Assembly: GCA_030849345.1 (NCBI GenBank)
Contig: CP102983.1
Location: 1 to 64,000, forward strand
Source: Candidatus Psyllophila symbiotica
GTDB taxonomy: Bacteria > Pseudomonadota > Gammaproteobacteria > Enterobacterales > Enterobacteriaceae_A
Direction: 5' to 3'
DNA: 64,000 nt
Below the pieces are notes generated by a model that saw only the letters and a list, made by a program, of their open reading frames with translations, ran no database searches and was not told the origin of the DNA. The translations under genes were made by a program, and so were the position numbers. Below, one piece after another: positions 30,293-40,238 of this stretch (position 1 is the first letter of the stretch; each line of letters opens with the position of its first letter).

Positions 30293-30946
30293 ATTAAAAC
30301 ATTATTTTTAAATTTTAAATCTAAAATTAAACGTGTTAAAAAAGCAATAAAATCATTAAAAAAAAAAAATGGTATAATTTTAATTGATGATAAAAATAGA
30401 GAAAATGAGGGAGATATTATTTTTGCTGCTGAAAATATAACAATACCTCAAATGGCTTTAACTATTAGAAATTGTAGTGGAATTGTTTGTTTATGTATAA
30501 CTGAAAAATTAAGGAAAAAATTTTTTTTACCAATGATGGTTATTAAAAATTCTAGTAAATTTCAAACTCCTTTTACTATAAGTATTGAATCAAAGAAAAA
30601 TGTTACTACTGGTGTATCAGCTCATGATCGTATTAATACAATTAAAACTATTTTATATAATAATAAAAATTTTTGTTTTAATATGCCAGGTCATATTTTT
30701 CCTTTATGTGCAAATCCTGGTGGGTTATTAATTAGACGTGGTCATACTGAAGCAACAATAGATTTATTGAATTTATCAGGATTTAAAAAAATTGGAGTAT
30801 TATGTGAATTAACAAATAAAGATGGAAGTATGTCAAAAATAAAGGAAATTATTATTTTTTCTAAAAAAACAAAAATGCCTATATTAACTATAGAAGATAT
30901 TATTATTTATATGCATTACAAAAAAATATTTAAAAATTTTTTTTAA
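30293..30946 (+). CDS. ribB: 3,4-dihydroxy-2-butanone 4-phosphate synthase, ATT start
   Basis: Makes the four-carbon unit of riboflavin from ribulose 5-phosphate. Motifs: DDKNRENEGDI, GIVCLCIT, TGVSAHDR, PGHIFPLCANPGG, RRGHTEATIDL and GVLCELTNKDGSM. The first ATG in frame (30452) lies after the essential acidic loop, so it cannot be the start. The frame is open from 30275 with no ATG, GTG or TTG. ATT at 30293 sits 7 bases after AAGGG (30281-30285) and gives 217 residues, the E. coli length, with the N terminus (TLFLNF...) aligning without gaps. No FMN riboswitch is visible upstream. Confidence 0.9.
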   Translation: MKTLFLNFKSKIKRVKKAIKSLKKKNGIILIDDKNRENEGDIIFAAENITIPQMALTIRNCSGIVCLCITEKLRKKFFLPMMVIKNSSKFQTPFTISIESKKNVTTGVSAHDRINTIKTILYNNKNFCFNMPGHIFPLCANPGGLLIRRGHTEATIDLLNLSGFKKIGVLCELTNKDGSMSKIKEIIIFSKKTKMPILTIEDIIIYMHYKKIFKNFF

Positions 30947-31019
30947 AAAATATTATATTTTAATAATTTAATATTATTAATAAATAAATGTTAATTTATT
31001 TTTTATAAATTTTAATTAT

Positions 31020-31460
31020 ATGTTATTAAAATTAATTTATTATCCTAATAAAAAATTAAGAGAAAAATCAAAAAAAGTAAATAAAATAAATTTTAAAATT
31101 AAAAATATTATATATAATATGTTTAAACTTATGTATAAAAAAAAAGGTATAGGTTTAGCTGCAATTCAAATAGGGATTAATAAAAAAATATTTATAATTG
31201 ATATTTCTAAAAATAATAATAAAAAATTAATTTTTATAAATCCAAAAATTTTAAAACAAAAAGGTAAAATATTTTTAAATGAAGGTTGTTTATCTATACC
31301 TAATTTTTTTGGTACAATAAAGAGATATTCATATATTAAAATAATGGCATTAAATTTAAATAATAATGTATTTATATCTAAATTTATTAATATTAAATCA
31401 GTATGTGTACAACATGAAATAGATCATTTAAATGGTAAATTATTTATTGATTTTTTATAA
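31020..31460 (+). CDS. def: peptide deformylase
   Basis: Removes the formyl group from nascent N-terminal Met. The three metal-site motifs are GIGLAAIQIG (about residue 42), EGCLSIP (metal Cys) and QHEIDH (metal His pair). It ends at 146 residues, shorter than E. coli (169), mainly by loss of the C-terminal helix after the active site. The usual neighbour fmt is not here; rsmA lies 1.4 kb away on the other strand. Confidence 0.95.
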   Translation: MLLKLIYYPNKKLREKSKKVNKINFKIKNIIYNMFKLMYKKKGIGLAAIQIGINKKIFIIDISKNNNKKLIFINPKILKQKGKIFLNEGCLSIPNFFGTIKRYSYIKIMALNLNNNVFISKFINIKSVCVQHEIDHLNGKLFIDFL

Positions 31461-31463
31461 TAA

Positions 31464-32855
31464 CTAAAATTCTATTGAATTAGGTGTTCTAGGAAAAGGT
31501 ATAACATCTCTGATATTTTTTAATCCAGTTATATAACTTAAAATACGTTCAAAACCTAAACCAAATCCAGAATGGGGTATTGAACCATATTTTCTAATAT
31601 CTCTATACCACCAATATTTTTTTTTTATTAATTTAGATTCTTTTATTCTTTTATCTAATATATTTAATTTATCTTCACGTTGTGAACCTCCAATTATTTC
31701 ACCAATTTCAGGAACTAAAATATCCATATTAGATACAGTTTTATAATCTTTATTAATTTTCATATAAAATGATTTAATATATTTAGGATAATTTTTAATT
31801 ATTACTGGTTTTTTAAAATATTTATCAGTTAAATAACGTTCATGTTCAGAAAATATATCTAATCCCCATTTTACAGGAAATTTAAAATTAATATTTGATT
31901 TTAATAAAATTTTAATTGCTTCACTATAATCAATTTGTTCAAATTTATAATATATAAAATTAATTAAATGATTAATTTTTTTTTTATTAATTTTATTATT
32001 TAAAAAATATAAATCATCATATCTTTTATTTAAAATTTTTTTTAAAATATATTTTAACATATTTTCAGAAAGATTTATTATATCTTTTAATGTAGCAAAT
32101 GCAATTTCTGGTTCAATCATCCAAAATTCTGATAAATGTCTACTCGTATTTGAATTTTCAGCACGAAAAATTGGTCCAAAAGTATAAATTTTGGAACAAG
32201 AACATGCATAAGTCTCAGCTGTTAATTGACCAGATACTGTTAAAAATGTTTTTTTACCAAAAAAATCTTTTTTATAATTAACATTACTATTATTATATGG
32301 AATTTTATTAAAATTTAAAGTTGATACTTTAAACATATTACTATAACCTTCTGTATCAATACAAGTAATTAAAGGTGTTGCAATCCACAAAAAATTATTT
32401 TTATGTAAATATTTATGTATTGATTGCATTAAAGTATGTCTTATTCTAGTAATTGCACTTATTAAATTTGTTCTAGGTCTTAAATGAGCAATTTCTCTTA
32501 AATATTCTTTACTATGATACTTTGATGTAATTGGATATTTTTTTAAATTTTTAATTAAACCAACAATTTTAATTTTAATTGCTTTTATTTCAAAATTTTG
32601 TTTTTTTCCTATAGATAAAGTTAATAAACCTATAATTTCAACTGAATAGCCAATTTTTAAATTTAAAATATCATTATAATTTTTTATTTGTTTATTTATA
32701 ATAATTTGACATGGTTTTAAACATGAACCATCATAAATTGAAATAAATAATATTCCTTTTTTTGAGGTTCTTTTTGTTTTTATCCAACCATTAATTATTA
32801 TTTTTTTATTTATTTTTTTAAAACCTTGTATTATTGAATTAATTGTTACATTCAT
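31464..32855 (-). CDS. asnS: asparaginyl-tRNA synthetase
   Basis: Class IIb synthetase. It has an N-terminal OB fold with GWIKTKRTSKKGILFISIYDG, then the catalytic core with TVSGQLTAETYA, FGPIFRAENSNTSRHLSEFWM (motif 2) and GFGLGFERIL (motif 3), ending FPRTPNSIEF. 463 residues against 466. It stops with TAG three bases after the convergent def stop. High Asn codon usage in this genome makes this enzyme heavily loaded. Confidence 0.97.
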   Translation of the reverse strand: MNVTINSIIQGFKKINKKIIINGWIKTKRTSKKGILFISIYDGSCLKPCQIIINKQIKNYNDILNLKIGYSVEIIGLLTLSIGKKQNFEIKAIKIKIVGLIKNLKKYPITSKYHSKEYLREIAHLRPRTNLISAITRIRHTLMQSIHKYLHKNNFLWIATPLITCIDTEGYSNMFKVSTLNFNKIPYNNSNVNYKKDFFGKKTFLTVSGQLTAETYACSCSKIYTFGPIFRAENSNTSRHLSEFWMIEPEIAFATLKDIINLSENMLKYILKKILNKRYDDLYFLNNKINKKKINHLINFIYYKFEQIDYSEAIKILLKSNINFKFPVKWGLDIFSEHERYLTDKYFKKPVIIKNYPKYIKSFYMKINKDYKTVSNMDILVPEIGEIIGGSQREDKLNILDKRIKESKLIKKKYWWYRDIRKYGSIPHSGFGLGFERILSYITGLKNIRDVIPFPRTPNSIEF

Positions 32856-32896
32856 AATTTTTAATTTTAAATAATAATATTTTAAATATTGTAAAA

Positions 32897-33715
32897 TTAT
32901 ATTTTAAAATATTTATTTTTATAAAAAAAATTAATTATAATAAAATTAGTTAATAAACAAAATTCAGATAATCTAATATTTTGTGGTCTAAAATTAGGAT
33001 TTATTTTTATTAATTTAAATTGTTTTATTGTAAATATTTTTTTTAAATTTTTTTTTATTTTTTTTCTACATTGTTTAAAAGATTTTTTAATTATTAATAT
33101 TAAAATACTAATATTATTTACAAAATATTTTTTAATATATGGTTTTAAAACTAAAAAAATAGATTTTATTTTAGGTATAGGTATAAAAGATTTTTTTGAT
33201 ATTTCAAATATAGGTATAATATTATAAAAATATTTAATAATAATACTAATTCTTCCATTTTTAATATTTATAATTTTATTTGAAAATTCTTTTTGTAATA
33301 TTATATATATACATTTTATATAATATAAATGTTTAATAATATAAAAAATAAAATTAGTTGTTATATTATATGGTATATTACCTATAAATTTAATTAAATA
33401 ACCTAATTTTTTAATTAATTTTGATAAATTAATTTTTAATATATTTTTTTTATAAATTATTATTTTTTTTTTTTTAAATTGTAAATATTTTTTTAAAAAA
33501 TTAATTAAATTTAAATCAATTTCAATTAAAATAATTTTATATATATTTAAAATTATTAATTTTGAAAATATTCCAAAACCAGGACCTATTTCTATTAATA
33601 TATCTGTTTTTTTAATTTGAATAATATAAATTATTATATTATTTATATATAAATTATTTAAAAAATTTTGACTTAATTTTTTATTAGGAATAAATTTTTT
33701 TATAATATTTAACAT
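32897..33715 (-). CDS. rsmA: 16S rRNA dimethyladenosine methyltransferase
   Basis: Methylates A1518 and A1519 of 16S rRNA (KsgA). It begins with FIPNKKLSQNFL (family KKRFGQNFL), then the SAM site VLIEIGPGFG in the form DILIEIGPGFGIFSK, and GNIPYNIT as the catalytic NxPY. 272 residues against 273. The C terminus is diverged. Neighbours apaH and pdxA of the E. coli locus are absent. Confidence 0.93.
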   Translation of the reverse strand: MLNIIKKFIPNKKLSQNFLNNLYINNIIIYIIQIKKTDILIEIGPGFGIFSKLIILNIYKIILIEIDLNLINFLKKYLQFKKKKIIIYKKNILKINLSKLIKKLGYLIKFIGNIPYNITTNFIFYIIKHLYYIKCIYIILQKEFSNKIINIKNGRISIIIKYFYNIIPIFEISKKSFIPIPKIKSIFLVLKPYIKKYFVNNISILILIIKKSFKQCRKKIKKNLKKIFTIKQFKLIKINPNFRPQNIRLSEFCLLTNFIIINFFYKNKYFKI

Positions 33716-33840
33716 TTAATTTATAATTTTAATAATTTAATTTATAATTAATTATTTTATTTTTTAAATTTTATAAATATACTTTTAAATTAAATTAATA
33801 AATTTTATAAATATAATATTATAAATAAATTTTTATAAAA

Positions 33841-33914
33841 TGCGTCTGGGTGGAATTGAACCACCGACTTTCATTGTGTCAAAATGATACTCTAACCATC
33901 TGAGTTACAGACGC
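33841..33914 (-). tRNA. tRNA-Val(GAC)
   Basis: Acceptor GCGTCTG/CAGACGC, anticodon GAC in TTGACAC with stem TCATT/AATGA, T arm GGTGGTTCAATTCCACC, discriminator A. No encoded CCA. Very close to E. coli tRNA-Val(GAC). Confidence 0.95.
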
Positions 33915-33950
33915 TATAAATAATTTAAAATTATTAAAATATTTATAAAT

Positions 33951-33976
33951 ATTATATTATATTATATTATATTATA
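33951..33976. repeat. (ATTAT)5 simple repeat
   Basis: About five perfect copies of the pentamer ATTAT upstream of tRNA-Val(GAC), in otherwise featureless spacer. Confidence 0.85.
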
Positions 33977-34299
33977 AAATAAAAAATATTAAATGAAATA
34001 CATTTTTAATAATAAATTAATTAAAAATAAAAAAATATAAAATAAATTTAATAAATTTTTTAAAATATATTAATAATAAATTAATATTTTAATATATATA
34101 TTTTTTATTATAAATATATAAATTAAATTTAAAATATTTTAATAAATTAAAATTATTAGTATAAATATATTATTATATAATTTATAATTTAAAATATTAA
34201 ATTAATAAATTTAAAATATTAAATAATAAATAATTATTAATATAGTTTAATTTAATATAATATTAATTAATAAAATTTATAAATTAAATAGGTAATATT
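33977..34299. other. intergenic region before lipA, no gene seen
   Basis: About 320 bases of nearly pure A/T with no recognisable coding segment or RNA. lipB, which precedes lipA in E. coli, is not detectable here. Confidence 0.65.
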
Positions 34300-35166
34300 T
34301 TGATTATTATAAAAAAACCAAATTGGATTAAAATTAAAATAAAAAAAAAAAAAAAAAATATTAATAATATTAAAAATATTTTTATTAAAAATAATATTAA
34401 TTCAGTTTGTAAAGAAGCTAAATGCCCTAATTTATATGAATGTTTTAATAAAGGTGTTTCGACATTTATGATTTTAGGAAATATTTGTACTAGAAATTGT
34501 AATTTTTGTAATATTAAAAAAGGTAGACCAAAAAAAATAAATTTAAATGAACCTAAAAAGTTATTAAAAGTTATTAATTATATTAAATTAAAATATATTG
34601 TAATAACATCTGTTAATAGAGATGATTTAATTGATGGCGGAGCTAAACATTTTTATAATTGTATCAAAAAAATTAAAAAAAATAAAAATATTATAATTGA
34701 AATACTAGTTCCAGATTTTCGTAATTGTATGAATAATGCTCTGAAAATATTAAATTTTAATAATCCTAATATATTTAATCATAATTTAGAAACTACATTT
34801 AATGTTTACAATAAAATTTTATTAAATTCAAAATATAAAAGATCATTAAAACTTTTAAGAAAATTTAAAAATATACAATCTAAAATTCCAACTAAATCTG
34901 GTTTAATGGTAGGTTTAGGTGAAAAAATCATCGAAATTTTCGAGACTTTTTATGAATTAAAAAATAATGGAGTTAATATAATTACTATAGGTCAATATTT
35001 ACAACCAAGTTATAAACATATAAATGTTAAAAAATATATTAAACCAAAACAATTTAATATTTTTAAAATAAAATTATTAGAAATGGGTTTTAATTATGCA
35101 TTCTGTGGACCCTTTGTTCGATCATCTTATAATGCAGATTTTCAATATAATGAATATAAAAATTAA
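34300..35166 (+). CDS. lipA: lipoyl synthase
   Basis: Radical SAM enzyme inserting two sulfurs into protein-bound octanoate; needed for AceF. The auxiliary cluster ligands are C37, C42 and C48 (CKEAKCPNLYEC), the radical SAM ligands C63, C67 and C70 (CTRNCNFC), and the C-terminal RSSY motif is present (VRSSYNAD). 288 residues against 321, shortened at the N terminus. The start is TTG, with AATAGGT about 7 bases upstream. An in-frame run of 18 A (34341-34358) falls in the dispensable N-terminal part. Confidence 0.96.
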   Translation: MIIIKKPNWIKIKIKKKKKNINNIKNIFIKNNINSVCKEAKCPNLYECFNKGVSTFMILGNICTRNCNFCNIKKGRPKKINLNEPKKLLKVINYIKLKYIVITSVNRDDLIDGGAKHFYNCIKKIKKNKNIIIEILVPDFRNCMNNALKILNFNNPNIFNHNLETTFNVYNKILLNSKYKRSLKLLRKFKNIQSKIPTKSGLMVGLGEKIIEIFETFYELKNNGVNIITIGQYLQPSYKHINVKKYIKPKQFNIFKIKLLEMGFNYAFCGPFVRSSYNADFQYNEYKN

Positions 35167-35288
35167 TATAATTTTGAAATATTACATTTTATAAAAAAGT
35201 ATTAATTTTAATATTTATTTAATAAATTAAATTAATAAAAATATTTTATTAATTTAACATATTTATTTAATTTAATAATACATTAAAT

Positions 35289-37100
35289 TTAAATAATTTT
35301 ACGATTCATTATATTACAAATTTGTTTATAATTTAGTGTTTCATATTTAATTAAAGCATCTTTCATAGAATATAAAATATCTATATTTTTAATTAATAAA
35401 TTACGAGCTTTAATATAATTTTTTTCTATTATTAATTTTATCTCTTGATCTATCATATATAATGTTGCATCTGATATATATTTTGTTGTTATTTTATTAT
35501 TTTCTAAAAATATTGAATCATTTGTTTCATTATTATATAAAAGAGGTCCTAATTTTTCAGAAAAACCCCATTTAGTAATCATATTTCTTGCAATTAAAGT
35601 AGCTACTTTTATATCATTATAAGCTCCAGTTGATATATTTTTTTTACCATATACTAATTCTTCAGCTATTCTTCCACCATATAAAGTAGATATTTGACCA
35701 TTTAATTTTTTTAAATTTTCATTTATAGAATCAGATTTAGGAATAAAACAAGTTACTCCTAAAGTATAACCTCTAGGTATAATAGTAACTTTATGTATTG
35801 GATCATGTTTAGGAATTAAATAACCTATAATAACATGTCCTGATTCATGAAATGCTATTAATTCCTTTTGTTTATTTGTCATTACCATAGAATTTCTTTC
35901 AACACCCATAATAATTTTATCTTTTGATTTTTCTAATTCATTCATAGTGATTTTTTTTTTTTTTAAACGAACAGTTAATAAAGCAGCTTCATTAATTAAA
36001 TTTGATAAATCTGCTCCTGAAAATCCAGGAGTACTTCTAGCAATTAAAGATAAATCAACATCATTTGATATAATTACATTACGTGTATGTATTTTTAAAA
36101 TTTCTTCTCTTCCTTTTATATCAGGTAAATTAATATATATTTTTCTATCAAAACGTCCTGGTCTTAATAATGCATTATCTAACATATCTGGTCTATTTGT
36201 TGCCGCGATAATAATAACATTTTGATTAATTTCAAAACCATCCATTTCAACTAATAGTTGATTTAATGTTTGATCTCTTTCATCATTTCCTCCATTTATC
36301 CCTATTCCTCTTTTTTTACCAACAGCATCTATTTCATCAATAAAAATAATACATGGTGTATTTTTTTTAGCTTGATCAAACATATTTCTAACTCTAGAAG
36401 CACCTACTCCTATAAACATTTCTACAAAATCTGATCCAGAAATTGAAAAAAATGACACATTTGATTCACCAGCAATAGCTTTAGCTAATAAAGTTTTTCC
36501 AGTACCAGGAGGTCCAATCATTAAAACACCCTTTGGAATTTTACCCCCTATTTTTTTAAATTTATTAGGATATTTTAAAAAATCAATAATTTCACTTATT
36601 TCTTCTTTAGCTTCATCGCAACCAGCTATATCTTTTAAAGTTATTTTAATTTTATTTGATTTTGATAATTTACTCTTATTTTTATTAAAAGATATTGCTT
36701 TTTTACTACTATTATAGATTTGTTTTGTAAAATATATCCAAAAACAAATAAATAATAATATTGGAATCCAAGATGAAATTATTGTTATTATTATATTATT
36801 ATTACTTTTATTATGTTCTTGTCCTATAATTTTGACATTTTTAATTAATAATGTATCTAATAATTTATTATCATCTATTGGTATATAAGTATTATAAATA
36901 TCATTATTTTTTTTAATAACATTAATTTCTTTATCATTAATTTTAACTTCTTTTATTTTATTTTGTGTCAGTTCTGTTATAAATTTAGAATATTCAATAT
37001 AATTATTATTATATGATTTATAAATTACATTTTGTATAAAAAACATTATAAAAAAAATTATAAAAACATAAGCTATTATTTTTTTTATTATTTTTTTCAT
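35289..37100 (-). CDS. ftsH: membrane-anchored ATP-dependent zinc metalloprotease FtsH
   Basis: Quality-control protease of the inner membrane. It has two membrane segments (about 5-24 and 103-124) around a periplasmic domain, an AAA+ domain with GPPGTGKT and the [11 protein letters not shown] Walker B region, the second region of homology with RPGRFDRK, and the zinc site HESGH in [13 protein letters not shown]. 603 residues against 644; the C-terminal tail is shortened. It follows rlmE by 22 bases, as in E. coli. Confidence 0.97.
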   Translation of the reverse strand: MKKIIKKIIAYVFIIFFIMFFIQNVIYKSYNNNYIEYSKFITELTQNKIKEVKINDKEINVIKKNNDIYNTYIPIDDNKLLDTLLIKNVKIIGQEHNKSNNNIIITIISSWIPILLFICFWIYFTKQIYNSSKKAISFNKNKSKLSKSNKIKITLKDIAGCDEAKEEISEIIDFLKYPNKFKKIGGKIPKGVLMIGPPGTGKTLLAKAIAGESNVSFFSISGSDFVEMFIGVGASRVRNMFDQAKKNTPCIIFIDEIDAVGKKRGIGINGGNDERDQTLNQLLVEMDGFEINQNVIIIAATNRPDMLDNALLRPGRFDRKIYINLPDIKGREEILKIHTRNVIISNDVDLSLIARSTPGFSGADLSNLINEAALLTVRLKKKKITMNELEKSKDKIIMGVERNSMVMTNKQKELIAFHESGHVIIGYLIPKHDPIHKVTIIPRGYTLGVTCFIPKSDSINENLKKLNGQISTLYGGRIAEELVYGKKNISTGAYNDIKVATLIARNMITKWGFSEKLGPLLYNNETNDSIFLENNKITTKYISDATLYMIDQEIKLIIEKNYIKARNLLIKNIDILYSMKDALIKYETLNYKQICNIMNRKII

Positions 37101-37122
37101 TTTTTTTTCCTTTTATTTAAAT

Positions 37123-37746
37123 TTATTTAAATTTTTTTATAAATTTAAACTTAAAAGCAATTATATATACTTCTTTAGAATTTGAATGTGAAGAAATTGG
37201 TTTAAATATTTTTATTTTTTTAAACATATTTAAAATATATTTAATATAATATTCATAATTATTACCTTGAAATATTTTAATTATACATATACCACCTTTT
37301 TTTAATATATTTTTAATAATTTTTATTACTAATTTTATTAAATTAATTGATTTTGGAATATCAATTGAAGATATACCACTTATATTAGGTGAAATATCTG
37401 ACATTACAATATTAACACTATTATAACCTATATAATTAGTTATTTTATTAATAAAATTAACATTTAAAATATTTTCTACAATACATATTACATTTTTAAT
37501 AGGATTTATTTTTTTAATATCATAAGCAATAACATAACCATTTTTACCTATTTTTTTACTTGCATATTTCGACCAACCTCCAGGTGCAGCTCCTAAATCA
37601 ACTACAATCATATTGGGTTTAAATATTTTATAATGTTTTTGAATTTCTGAAATTTTAAACCAAGCTCTTGATCTTAATTTTTTTTTTTTTACATAATAAA
37701 TATATTTATCTTTAAAATTTCTTTTTAACCAATTATTTTTAATCAT
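37123..37746 (-). CDS. rlmE: 23S rRNA 2'-O-methyltransferase RlmE
   Basis: Methylates U2552 of 23S rRNA (FtsJ/RrmJ). It has KLRSRAWFKISEIQ, the SAM-binding motif VVDLGAAPGGWSKYA, MSDISPNISG with the catalytic Asp, IKIFQG with the catalytic Lys, and SKEVYIIA. 207 residues against 209. First gene of the conserved rlmE-ftsH pair. Confidence 0.96.
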   Translation of the reverse strand: MIKNNWLKRNFKDKYIYYVKKKKLRSRAWFKISEIQKHYKIFKPNMIVVDLGAAPGGWSKYASKKIGKNGYVIAYDIKKINPIKNVICIVENILNVNFINKITNYIGYNSVNIVMSDISPNISGISSIDIPKSINLIKLVIKIIKNILKKGGICIIKIFQGNNYEYYIKYILNMFKKIKIFKPISSHSNSKEVYIIAFKFKFIKKFK

Positions 37747-37858
37747 ATATATATATATTAAAATTTAAAATATTTATTATAATTCAAAAAAAAATATAAG
37801 TCAATAGTTATATTTAAAAATATTAAAAATTAATTATAAATTTATAGGTATTAAAAAA

Positions 37859-39511
37859 ATGAAAAAAATAAATAAAAATAATTTCATAATAAATATTATT
37901 AAAAAAGATTTATTAAATAAAAAATATAAAATAATAAAAACTAGATTTCCTCCAGAACCAAATGGTTATTTACATATAGGACATGCTAAATCTTTATTTT
38001 TAAATTCGTATATATCAAAAAAATATAACGGTATTTTTAATTTACGTTTTGATGATACTAACCCAATTTATGAAAATATTAAATATATTAAATCTATTAT
38101 AGAAGATATTAAATGGTTAGGTATAAAAATTAATAATATTTATTATACTTCAAATTATTTTAATAAAATATATAAATATGCAATTATATTAATTAAACAA
38201 AATTTAGCTTATATTGATAAATTATCTAAAAATAAAATTAAAAAATATAGAGGTACTTTAATTAATTTAGGAAAAAATAGTCCTTATAGAAATCAAAGTA
38301 TAAAAAAAAATTTAAAAATATTTAAAAAAATGAGAAAGGGTTATTTTTCAGAACAATCATTATGTTTACGTGCTAAAATAAATATGTCTTCTAACAATAT
38401 AATAATGAGAGATCCAATATTATATAGAATTAAATATAATTTACATCATCAAACTATTAAAAAATGGTGTATTTATCCAACTTATGATTTTTCACATTGT
38501 ATTTCTGATGCATTAGAAAAAATTTCACATTCATTATGTACATTAGAATTTATAGATAATCGTACTTTATATAATTGGATAATTAAAAATATAAAAATTA
38601 AATTTAACCCTTGTCAATATGAGTTTTCAAAATTAAATTTAACATTTTCTATTTTATCAAAAAGAAAATTGAAATTTTTAGTTAATAATAAATTTGTAAA
38701 TGGTTGGAATGATCCAAGAATGCCTACTTTATCAGCTTATAAAAGAAGAGGTTATGATAATAATGCTATTATTTCTTTTTTAAAAAATATAAATATAAAT
38801 AAACAAGAAAATATAATTGATATAAATGTATTAGAATCTTATATTCGAGACAATTTAAATATTAATGCTTTACGTATAATGGGAGTATTAAATCCATTAA
38901 AAATAATTTTAATAAATATGTTAAAACATACTGAAATGATTTTAATGTTAAATCATCCCAAAAAACAAAAAATGGGTTTTCGTTTAGTTCCATTTCATTA
39001 TAAAATTTATATTGAAAGATCAGACTTTAAAGAAAAAAAAATTAAAACATATAAAGGATTAATTTTGGGAGATAAAATAAGATTAAGAAATTCTTATATA
39101 ATAAAAGCAAAAAAGATTATTAAAAATATTTGTGGTATTATTAAAATTATATTTTGTCATTATTATTCAAATACTTTAAATAAAAATCAAAATGGTTATA
39201 AAAAAACTAATGTTATTCATTGGGTTTCAAAACAATATTCTATAATTATTAATGTAAATTTATATAATTATTTATTTAAAAAATCTAATATTATTAAAAA
39301 AAAAAATTTAATTAAAGAAATAAATCCATTTTCTTTAATTATTAAAAATTGTTATGTTGAACCTAGTTTATTTTATTATAATAAAAAAAAAAAATATCAA
39401 TTTGAAAGAATAGGTTATTTTTATATAGATAATAATAAATATAAATATAATTTAATTTTTAACAGAATAATTACATTAAAAATAAAAAATAAAAATAATT
39501 ACATTAATTAA
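37859..39511 (+). CDS. glnS: glutaminyl-tRNA synthetase
   Basis: Class I synthetase. The HIGH box reads PPEPNGYLHIGHAKS (about residues 34-48), with RFDDTNP, and the KMSKS equivalent is LSKRKL. GWNDPRMPTLSAYKRRGY is a GlnRS signature that separates it from GltX. 550 residues against 554. A direct GlnRS means tRNA-Gln is not charged through amidation. Confidence 0.96.
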   Translation: MKKINKNNFIINIIKKDLLNKKYKIIKTRFPPEPNGYLHIGHAKSLFLNSYISKKYNGIFNLRFDDTNPIYENIKYIKSIIEDIKWLGIKINNIYYTSNYFNKIYKYAIILIKQNLAYIDKLSKNKIKKYRGTLINLGKNSPYRNQSIKKNLKIFKKMRKGYFSEQSLCLRAKINMSSNNIIMRDPILYRIKYNLHHQTIKKWCIYPTYDFSHCISDALEKISHSLCTLEFIDNRTLYNWIIKNIKIKFNPCQYEFSKLNLTFSILSKRKLKFLVNNKFVNGWNDPRMPTLSAYKRRGYDNNAIISFLKNININKQENIIDINVLESYIRDNLNINALRIMGVLNPLKIILINMLKHTEMILMLNHPKKQKMGFRLVPFHYKIYIERSDFKEKKIKTYKGLILGDKIRLRNSYIIKAKKIIKNICGIIKIIFCHYYSNTLNKNQNGYKKTNVIHWVSKQYSIIINVNLYNYLFKKSNIIKKKNLIKEINPFSLIIKNCYVEPSLFYYNKKKKYQFERIGYFYIDNNKYKYNLIFNRIITLKIKNKNNYIN

Positions 39512-39564
39512 CAAATATTAATATTAATTTTTTAAAATATTAAATATTTATAAAGTAAAATAAA

Positions 39565-40224
39565 ATGGAAATAAAAAGACAAATAATTTTTGATACGGAA
39601 ACAACAGGTTTAAATAAATTTGGTTTACCTTATTTAGGTCATCGTATTATTGAAATTGGAGCAATAGAATTAATAAATAGAAAATTTACTGGTAAAATTT
39701 TTCATTCATATATAAAACCTAATAGATTAATTGATGCAAAAGCATTTTCTATACATGGGATTAGTAATGAATTTTTAAATAATAAAAAAAAATTTTCAGA
39801 TATAGCAAATGATTTTTTAAAATTTATCAAAAATACAGATTTAATAGCTCATAACGCAATGTTTGATGTTAACTTTATAAATTATGAATTTTCTTTATTA
39901 AATAAAAAAATTCCAAAAATAGAAAATTTTTGTAATATAATTGATACTTTATCTATAGCACGTAAATTATTTCCTGGAAAAAATAATAGTTTAAATGCAT
40001 TATGTAAACGTTATGAAATTGATAAAAGTAAACGAATTTTCCATAGTGCTTTAGTTGATGCTAAATTATTATCAAAAATTTATTTATTTATGACTGGAGG
40101 TCAAAAATCTTTAAAATTAGATAAATATAATTTATATAAAAAAAAAATATCAAAATTTACTAATATAACATATGCTAATAAAGAAGATATTTTAAAACAT
40201 TTTTTTTTTTTAAAATTTAATTAA
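39565..40224 (+). CDS. dnaQ: DNA polymerase III proofreading subunit epsilon
   Basis: 3'-5' exonuclease of the replicase. Exo I is FDTETTGLN with D10 and E12, Exo II HNAMFDVNF, and Exo III HSALVDAKLL (the HxxxxD form). The residues needed for activity are all there, so proofreading seems intact despite the extreme base bias. 219 residues against 243. The C-terminal segment that binds the polymerase subunit is diverged but present. Confidence 0.95.
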   Translation: MEIKRQIIFDTETTGLNKFGLPYLGHRIIEIGAIELINRKFTGKIFHSYIKPNRLIDAKAFSIHGISNEFLNNKKKFSDIANDFLKFIKNTDLIAHNAMFDVNFINYEFSLLNKKIPKIENFCNIIDTLSIARKLFPGKNNSLNALCKRYEIDKSKRIFHSALVDAKLLSKIYLFMTGGQKSLKLDKYNLYKKKISKFTNITYANKEDILKHFFFLKFN

Positions 40225-40238
40225 ATAAATTATTTAAG

